A DNA stretch of 64,000 bases from Actinomyces oris. Its GTDB lineage: Bacteria > Actinomycetota > Actinomycetes > Actinomycetales > Actinomycetaceae. Positions 58,940 to 64,000 of this stretch are shown piece by piece. The translations under genes were made by a program, and so were the position numbers. The notes under the pieces are model-generated. The model ran no database searches and was not told where the DNA came from. It saw only the letters and a list, made by a program, of their open reading frames with translations. Location of the stretch: NCBI RefSeq assembly GCF_006546825.1, contig NZ_VICC01000001.1, forward strand, positions 374,191 through 438,190. The letters are read 5' to 3'. Every line of letters starts with the position of its first letter. The first letter of the stretch is position 1.

Positions 58940-60229
58940 ATGGACTCACCTCGCCTCGTCAAGCTTCGCTTAGGGAGTTTCAAGAGTTTTAAGAATCAAG
59001 AACTTCCGATTTCGTCACTGACGATGCTCATTGGTCGCAACGCCAGCGGAAAGTCGAACACGCTTGATGCGCTATCGTTGCTCGCCCTTCTCTCCTCGGA
59101 TCGCACTCTGACGGACCTGGATCGCGACGATCCGGAGGTCGCGGGCCTTCGTGGCGGCCTTAGTGGCTGCACCCCCTTCAATCAAGGCTCGATTGACGTC
59201 GGGGTGACCATTGACCTGGGTGATGATACGCAAGCAGTTCTTGATATCGAGCTTGATCCCCAAAGGTTTGAGGTTCTTCGGGAGCGGTTGCGACTTACTG
59301 GGCAGCGCAATCTTACGCTCATTGAAGCCGTTCAGGATGATCCTGGAAGTGGTCTTATTTCAGCGAAGATATATAGTGGGGGGTCTCCCAAGATTTTCTC
59401 AATGCCTGCCAATCGAATGGTGGCATTTCAGGCGGTCACGAGAGTTCCCGAAGACACAAAGTCCCGTAGATTAGTAGTTGGCGTCGCTCGTCGGGTCATT
59501 GAAGTTCTCTCAGGAATTTTTGTCCTTGATCCTGTCCCCTCAAGTATGCGATCGTATGTGCGCCTTGGGGCCTCGCCGGACCGCACAGCCTCGTCGTTGT
59601 CGGCGCAACTGCACAGTCTTCGCTCGAGTCCTCAGCTCTGGGAGCGCTTAGTTGACCTGGTGCAAAGCCTTGTTGGTGCGCGTGCAACCGACCTCACTTT
59701 TGCTGAAGGTAGATTCCCGGATGCGCCATCTCCTGTTGATGTCATGGTCGCACTCAAGGAAATCGGTCCTGCCGGAGAATTTCTCATTCCTGCAAGCACT
59801 ATGAGTGACGGGACGCTGCGTTATCTGGCAATCCTGGCCACCCTTCTTATATCTCAAGAATCAGATAACCACCCCCAAAAGGGGAGGGTTATTGTGGTTG
59901 AGGAAATTGAGAACGGTCTCTTTCCTGATCAAGCTTCTCGCATTCTATACCTATTGCGAGAGGAAGCGGCGAATCAAAATATCACCCTCATCACAACGAC
60001 ACACAGTCCAGCGCTGCTTGATGCTGTTTCACCTGAAGATCATGAAGGTATTATCGTTGTTCGTCGGGACGAGGATTCTCGTAGTCGCCTCACTCCCCTC
60101 ATCGAGCATGAGAACTATATCCAGCTTGTCCAGGCTGGTCGACTTGGACAGGAGGTTGCTCGCGGCTCGCTTACCGTCACTCCGTCCTCGACGTCAACAT
60201 CGCGCTCTCTTAGGGACATCATCTCATGA
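58940..60229 (+). CDS. AAA/SMC-like ATPase of a candidate defence cassette
   Basis: This 429-residue protein is an ABC/SMC-type ATPase of the AAA_15/AAA_21 kind found in OLD-like and abortive-infection systems. It starts LVKLRLGSFKSFKN, with Walker A GRNASGKS at 32-39, an ABC-type signature MSDGT around 288-292, Walker B VIVVEEIENG at 317-326 and the H-switch His355 in TTTHSP. The region between 60 and 280 has no known fold I can name. Base composition is far lower in GC than the genes on either side, a sign of transfer. Its stop overlaps the next gene as ATGA, so the two work together. There is no TOPRIM domain at the C-terminus, which ends in a Ser/Thr-rich tail. Confidence 0.85.
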   Translation: MDSPRLVKLRLGSFKSFKNQELPISSLTMLIGRNASGKSNTLDALSLLALLSSDRTLTDLDRDDPEVAGLRGGLSGCTPFNQGSIDVGVTIDLGDDTQAVLDIELDPQRFEVLRERLRLTGQRNLTLIEAVQDDPGSGLISAKIYSGGSPKIFSMPANRMVAFQAVTRVPEDTKSRRLVVGVARRVIEVLSGIFVLDPVPSSMRSYVRLGASPDRTASSLSAQLHSLRSSPQLWERLVDLVQSLVGARATDLTFAEGRFPDAPSPVDVMVALKEIGPAGEFLIPASTMSDGTLRYLAILATLLISQESDNHPQKGRVIVVEEIENGLFPDQASRILYLLREEAANQNITLITTTHSPALLDAVSPEDHEGIIVVRRDEDSRSRLTPLIEHENYIQLVQAGRLGQEVARGSLTVTPSSTSTSRSLRDIIS

Positions 60230-60753
60230 ATGCTTCGACAACCGTTCCCCCCAGGAGGCTGGAACTGCTCGACACCAGTGTTCTTCTGGAAATTCTGGAA
60301 GTCCCATACGAAAGTGATCGATCTGTGGAGGTCGTCGAGGAGTTTCAAGCCAAGTGCGACGCAGGTGTTGAACTGCAGATCCCTATGGCAACGGTTCTTG
60401 AGACAGGGGCACACATCAGGAAGATCAAAGTTCCTAAGGAACCTGAGGCAAGAAAGAAATGTGCAAATAAATTCTCCCGCTTTCTTGAAGCGGCGCTGAA
60501 GGGTGAGGCTCCGTGGGCGTTTACGTCGTTTTCTTGGGACGACAAGGTGATTCGTGCTCTATTGGACGGTCAAGGTCATGGCTACGGTCTCGAGCGCTCT
60601 CTTGGGGACGGTGTTTTTGAAATCGGGGATCTCACCATCGTCGAGGAGTGGCGCCTCTCATCGAAAAACTTCAATCGTAAAGTGGTCGACGTCGATGTTT
60701 GGACTCTTGATGACACGTTACGAGGTGTCATTGATGATCTTCGTGGTTGCTGA
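60226..60753 (+). CDS. PIN-like ribonuclease partner of the AAA ATPase
   Basis: This 175-residue protein resembles a PIN-domain nuclease. Asp16 in ELLDTSVLLEIL, Glu59 in PMATVLETGAH, Asp135 in FEIGDLTIVEEW and Asp155/Asp157 in VVDVDVWTLDD are spaced like the four acidic residues of PIN active sites. A central basic segment (KVPKEPEARKKCANKF) could bind RNA. It is longer than VapC toxins (about 130 residues). Its ATG overlaps the ATPase stop by four bases. An ATPase sensor coupled to an RNase effector is a recurrent plan in phage defence, but I do not recognise this exact pair as a named system. Confidence 0.6.
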   Translation: MNASTTVPPRRLELLDTSVLLEILEVPYESDRSVEVVEEFQAKCDAGVELQIPMATVLETGAHIRKIKVPKEPEARKKCANKFSRFLEAALKGEAPWAFTSFSWDDKVIRALLDGQGHGYGLERSLGDGVFEIGDLTIVEEWRLSSKNFNRKVVDVDVWTLDDTLRGVIDDLRGC

Positions 60754-60829
60754 CAATCAGGTTTAAGAACTGCTGCAAGTGATTCGAATCTGGACAATCT
60801 AATGGGGTACTGCGTCCTCTAGACTGTGT

Positions 60830-61040
60830 GCGGCTCCAGCCCTGGGACGTCGCGGCCGGTGCGCTGCTGTGCACCGAGACCGGCGCGGTCCTGACCCGGA
60901 TGGACGGGGCGCCCTTCGACGTGCGCCGTGCCGGCTCGCTCCTCGTGGGCACCCCGACCGCCCACGCCGAGGTGCTGGGGCACCTGCGCGCCGTCGGGGC
61001 CTGAGGCTCGCTGCGGCGGGCCAGGTGCCTGCCTTCGCGC
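60830..61040. repeat. 211-bp direct repeat, right copy (fragment of the phosphatase gene)
   Basis: Copy of 58620-58830 carrying the last 58 codons and stop (at 61004) of the inositol monophosphatase gene without any start. It is a dead gene fragment. It marks the right edge of the inserted ATPase/PIN segment; ordinary high-GC sequence resumes beyond it. Confidence 0.95.
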
Positions 61041-61080
61041 GGTCGTGCCTTATGCCTCGAGATCGAGGGTTCAAGGGTGC

Positions 61081-61133
61081 TGTGTTGTCTCATGACTTCT
61101 GAGAGTTTCGGATGTCATGACATCTGAGACACC
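61081..61133. repeat. 53-bp IS-end-like element, family E copy 1
   Basis: Two related motifs in tandem, GTCTCATGACTTCTGAGA and TGTCATGACATCTGAGACA, look like transposon ends. It is preceded by GAGGGTTCAAGGGTGC (61065-61080). Inverted copy at 61682, direct copy at 63495. No transposase is present. Confidence 0.6.
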
Positions 61134-61227
61134 GGTGGGGTGCGTCTGCCAGATGGGAGAGCTGCTGCTTCAGTCTGCCGGAGAGGGGCTGCCCCGGTCA
61201 CTGTGGTGGTTGCCGTCGTCTGGATGC

Positions 61228-61338
61228 ACTGCACGAGGGTGGGGTGTTACTGGAGGAGGGTTGGGGGCACTTTGGGTGGGTGGGGCCTTCGTGCAGTACG
61301 CACAACCCTTGGTCAGTGGATCCCGACCCTCGTGGAGC
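61228..61338. repeat. ACGAGGG-box repeat, family B copy 2 (inverted)
   Basis: Inverse of the block at 33636, running from ACTGCACGAGGGTGGGG to CCGACCCTCGTGGAGC. It lies inside the segment bounded by family E copies 1 and 2. Confidence 0.65.
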
Positions 61339-61481
61339 GGGCCGACTCGAGGCGGAGCCGGCGTCGGGTCATAGCCTCCCGGCCCTCTGCGCAGACGTCG
61401 GTCGGAAGTCGGTCGGGCGGACCTGTGACGGAGGCGCCGGGCTGTGCCGTAAGGACCCCGGTCTCACTCCTGCGCGGCCTA

Positions 61482-61603
61482 GTGTCCACAGCACTGACAT
61501 TAACGGGCCCACCGTCAATGTTCCCAGCGGGGATCGTTGGAATCCTGCGGTTTCTCTCCGGCGAGCGGCGCCGAGGCACCCGTGATGTCAGCACCATGGA
61601 CAC
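61482..61603. mobile_element. 122-bp miniature inverted-repeat element, copy
   Basis: Starts GTGTCCACAGCACTGACATT and ends in the degenerate inverse ATGTCAGCACCATGGACAC. The centre GGAATCCTGCGGTTTCTC is shared with the other copies. It is nested inside the family E-bounded segment. Confidence 0.75.
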
Positions 61604-61681
61604 CCACACCCCGTCATGTCTCGCCCCTAGGCCGCCCTCGCCTCCTGGACCACCGGCCTGCCCCGGGTTCGTGCCCGAGCG

Positions 61682-61734
61682 GGTGTCTCAGAACTCATGA
61701 CACCCAAATGTCTCAGAAGTGAGGAGACAGCACA
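61682..61734. repeat. 53-bp IS-end-like element, family E copy 2 (inverted)
   Basis: Inverse of copy 1, followed by the same GAGGGTTCAAGGGTGC (61735-61750) that precedes copy 1. The segment 61081-61734 thus has inverted ends and 16-base direct flanks. Confidence 0.6.
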
Positions 61735-61768
61735 GAGGGTTCAAGGGTGCGACCGCGCGACCTACCCT

Positions 61769-61784
61769 ACGACCGCGCGGTCGT
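61769..61784. promoter_or_regulatory. Palindrome upstream of the MFS gene
   Basis: ACGACCGCGCGGTCGT is a perfect 16-base palindrome 115 bases before the MFS start. A partial copy of its core, GACCGCGCG, lies 21 bases upstream (61751). It is a candidate operator for a repressor encoded elsewhere. Confidence 0.45.
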
Positions 61785-61898
61785 GCAGCCGGATGAGCGC
61801 TGCGCACAGGTGGTCGCCCCGGTGTTAATCTGTGTGGCGGTCGTTTAGGTCTGGGGGCGCGTGCCACCACCCGGGAACCCTCGCGAAAGGTGCGCCAT

Positions 61899-63461
61899 GT
61901 GAGGCAGACACTCGTTTTGCTGCTGATCTGCACCGCCAGCTTCATGAACGTCCTGGACGTCACGGTCGTCTCCGTCGCGCTGCCTGACATGGGGGCCGCG
62001 CTGGGGGCGTCGCTGAGCGAGCTCCAGTGGGTGGTCAACGCCTACACCCTGCCGCTGGGGACACTCCTCATGTCGGCGGCGACGCTGAGCGGATCGGTCG
62101 GGCGGCTGCGCCTCTTCCGCTGGGGCGTTGTCCTGTTCACGGCCGGCTCCCTGGTCTGCGCGCTGGCACCGTCGGTCGGTGTCCTGGACTGGAGCCGCTT
62201 CATTCAGGGGGTCGGTGGCGCGATCTTCCTGGGCGTCGGCGTCCCCATGATCTCGGACCGCTACCAGGCCGGCCCCGCCCGGGCGCGGGCGATCGGTGTC
62301 TACGGCGCGGTCTCCGGTGCGGCGATCGCCCTGGGACCGCTCCTTGGCGGAGGGCTCGTGCTGATGGCGGGCTGGCGCTCGATCTTCTGGGTCAACGTCC
62401 CGGTGGGCCTGGCGGTCTGGCGCGGATCGCGCTGGGTTCCCGAGGTCGGCGCGGACCGGGGCGGCGCCGCGGGCAAGGCGGCATCCAGGAAGGTCGACTG
62501 GCCGGGCACGGTGCTGTGCGTCGCCATGACGGGGGCGCTCACACTGGCGCTCCTCCAGGGCAACACGTGGGGATGGGCCTCGCCCGTGATCGTCTCCCTG
62601 CTGGCCGGCTCGGCGGTGCTGCTCGCCGCGTTCTGCCTCGTCGAGAGACGATCGGCCAGCCCCATGGTCGACGTCTCGATCCTCACCGAACCCACCTACG
62701 CCGGCAGCGTCCTGGTCGGCTTCATCATCCAGGCGGCCCTCATCGGGCCAATGGCCTTCCTGTCCCTGTACGCGCAGAACATCTACCGGCTCACCCCCGC
62801 CCAGACCGGACTGTGCTTCCTGCCCTTCAGCGCCTCCGCCCTCATCGTGGCCGCCACCTGCGGGGGAGCGGTCAGACGCCATGGAGCCAGGGCGAACCTG
62901 CTGGGAATCGTGCTGGGCGGCGTCATCGGCTCCTGCCTGCTTATGCTCCTACGCGGATCGAGTACCTGGCTGGTCCTCATTCCCGGGCTCGTCCTGGCGG
63001 GGGCCGCCACCGGGGCCACCGGGACGATCGTCAACCAGCTGGCGGTCTTCTCGGCCGATGAGGACACCGCCGGGATGACCTCAGGATTCTCCGCCTCCGC
63101 TCGGCAGCTCGGCATCGTCATGGGGGTCGCGGTCATGGGTGTGAGCTATGAGCGCGTCATCCGGAGCGTGATGACGATGGCCCCGCAGATCGGCGTCCTG
63201 GGGCGGACTGCGGATCGGGAGCGTCTCATCTCCTTGGTGGCCTCCGGCAAGGGGCTGCGGGCCCTGGACGGATGGCCCACCGCCACGCCGGCAGGGATGC
63301 GCTCCCACCTGGCACCGCTGGTCCGCTCCGCCACGGATGCGGGGCTCAGCGTCAGCCTGGGGGTGGGGGCCGCGGTGATGCTCGCCGTCGCGATCCACCT
63401 GGCCCTGACCGTCCCCGGACGGCGCCAGAAGCGAGAGGTCTCGCACCTGTTCGCCTCGTGA
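61899..63461 (+). CDS. MFS drug-efflux transporter, DHA2 (EmrB/QacA) type
   Basis: This 520-residue protein has about fourteen membrane segments, the size and layout of DHA2 efflux pumps. Early motifs are FMNVLDVTVVSVALPDMG with the conserved Asp and VVNAYTLPLG; the antiporter motif C-like region is YGAVSGAAIALGPLLGGGLV. A later cytoplasmic loop is short. It probably exports drugs or other hydrophobic compounds by proton exchange. GTG 61899 is preferred because GAAAGG lies nine bases upstream; GTG 61890 is an in-frame alternative. Family E elements lie on both sides, so it may have been moved as a unit. Confidence 0.9.
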   Translation: MRQTLVLLLICTASFMNVLDVTVVSVALPDMGAALGASLSELQWVVNAYTLPLGTLLMSAATLSGSVGRLRLFRWGVVLFTAGSLVCALAPSVGVLDWSRFIQGVGGAIFLGVGVPMISDRYQAGPARARAIGVYGAVSGAAIALGPLLGGGLVLMAGWRSIFWVNVPVGLAVWRGSRWVPEVGADRGGAAGKAASRKVDWPGTVLCVAMTGALTLALLQGNTWGWASPVIVSLLAGSAVLLAAFCLVERRSASPMVDVSILTEPTYAGSVLVGFIIQAALIGPMAFLSLYAQNIYRLTPAQTGLCFLPFSASALIVAATCGGAVRRHGARANLLGIVLGGVIGSCLLMLLRGSSTWLVLIPGLVLAGAATGATGTIVNQLAVFSADEDTAGMTSGFSASARQLGIVMGVAVMGVSYERVIRSVMTMAPQIGVLGRTADRERLISLVASGKGLRALDGWPTATPAGMRSHLAPLVRSATDAGLSVSLGVGAAVMLAVAIHLALTVPGRRQKREVSHLFAS

Positions 63462-63494
63462 TCGTGCTCCCGCGCTGTCGAGGGTTCAGGGCAC

Positions 63495-63547
63495 TGTGCT
63501 GTCTCCTCACTTCTGAGACATGTGAGTGTCATGACTTCTGAGACTCT
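63495..63547. repeat. 53-bp IS-end-like element, family E copy 3
   Basis: Same orientation as copy 1 and preceded by GAGGGTTCAGGGCAC, a variant of the 16-base flank. It lies 33 bases after the MFS stop. Confidence 0.6.
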
Positions 63548-63627
63548 CGCTCGGGCGGGAACTCTGGGCGGGCTGGTGGTCCTGGAGGCGAGGATGGGGC
63601 GAGGGGAAGAAGTCTGGAGGGCCGCTG

Positions 63628-63749
63628 GTGTCCACAGCACTGACATTAACCCCGTACCGGCGCTGCACACCGGAGAGAAACCGCAGTATTCCAACGATCC
63701 CCGCTGAGCGCGCTGACGCCGGGCTGGCTAATGTCAGCGCTGTGGACAC
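63628..63749. mobile_element. 122-bp miniature inverted-repeat element, copy
   Basis: Starts GTGTCCACAGCACTGACATT and ends AATGTCAGCGCTGTGGACAC, the best-preserved terminal repeats of the family. Its centre is inverted relative to the copies at 13451 and 61482. Confidence 0.8.
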
Positions 63750-63905
63750 CAGTCCTCGCAGGAGTGAGTCCGGGGTTCTTGCGGCACGGCCCGGCTCCTC
63801 CGTCACAGGTCCGTCCCCACCGTCCCCTGCCCGCCGTCTGCGCTGGGGCCCGGTGGTCATGGTTGGACGCCGGCTCCGCAGTGAGTCTCACCTCGGGTCG
63901 ACCTG

Positions 63906-64000
63906 CTCCACGAGGGTCGGGATCTACTGGCCAAGGGTTGTGCGTACTGCACGAAGGCCCCACCTACCCAAAGTGCCCCCCACCCTCCTCCAGTAGCACC
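63906..64000. repeat. ACGAGGG-box repeat, family B copy 3, cut by the window end
   Basis: Same orientation as the block at 33636, with CTCCACGAGGGTCGGGA at its left. The right end lies outside the window. Confidence 0.6.

Noticed and set aside
58940..60229. Assigning the ATPase to the OLD/Gabija or PARIS systems
   Set aside because: It lacks a C-terminal TOPRIM domain and its partner is neither a UvrD helicase nor a TOPRIM protein.

Overview
The window is high-GC chromosomal DNA from an actinobacterium. The strongest taxonomic clues are the fhaA-fhaB-pstP-rodA-pbpA-pknA-pknB cell-wall signalling operon, a type I-U/I-G-like CRISPR-Cas locus of a kind I recall from Bifidobacterium and relatives, luxS plus mtnN, and many genes that seem to be leaderless. 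Together these suggest Actinomyces or a close relative (Actinomycetaceae). That placement is inference, because no rRNA is present.

Layout. 0-5.2 kb: the 3' part of cca, a Gfo/Idh/MocA dehydrogenase with a GH36 alpha-galactosidase, and a DUF4143 ATPase. 5.4-13.3 kb: a CRISPR-Cas locus (cas3 with a C-terminal HD domain, a csb3-like gene, a Cas6e-like gene, csb1, csb2) running almost directly into a 14-repeat array of strict 61-bp period. No cas1, cas2 or cas4 is present. 13.7-24.2 kb: a DUF4832 protein, serC and serA, a Fic protein, a DUF4352 protein, a LuxR-type two-component system and a repeat-rich non-coding stretch. 24.2-33.2 kb: the PknA/PknB operon on the minus strand, with stop/start overlaps at nearly every junction. 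33.4-43.0 kb: tRNA-Leu(CAG), vanZ, cstA-ybdD, an AspT-type transporter, a MerR/carboxymuconolactone-decarboxylase pair, a thiamine-binding protein, mtnN and an AbiEi/DUF559-like gene bracketed by two miniature elements. 43.1-51 kb: TetR/MMPL, an AlbA_2 protein, luxS, a hydrolase and an AI-2E family protein. 51-58.8 kb: ROK glucokinase, a DsbA-like protein, two crcB genes with a DUF2079 membrane protein, a CycA-like permease and an inositol monophosphatase. 58.6-61.0 kb: a lower-GC two-gene cassette (AAA ATPase and PIN-like nuclease) between 211-bp direct repeats of the phosphatase 3' end. 61-64 kb: nested small repeats around an MFS efflux gene.

The most notable items are: (1) the ATPase/PIN cassette, a candidate defence system with a clear integration scar; (2) a CRISPR effector that mixes I-U/I-G-type genes with a I-E-type Cas6e and I-E-like repeats, and lacks adaptation genes; (3) an unusually rich set of small non-autonomous repeats, including four 122-bp elements with GTGTCCACA ends, a 120-bp pair, five GGGGAC-box arrays, three palindromic elements, three 53-bp IS-end-like elements and three copies of an ACGAGGG-box repeat; (4) a recurrent -10-like hexamer 6-7 bases before start codons, pointing to leaderless transcription.

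Coordinates and motifs were read by eye. Family names rest on recognisable motifs and neighbourhood, not on database searches.
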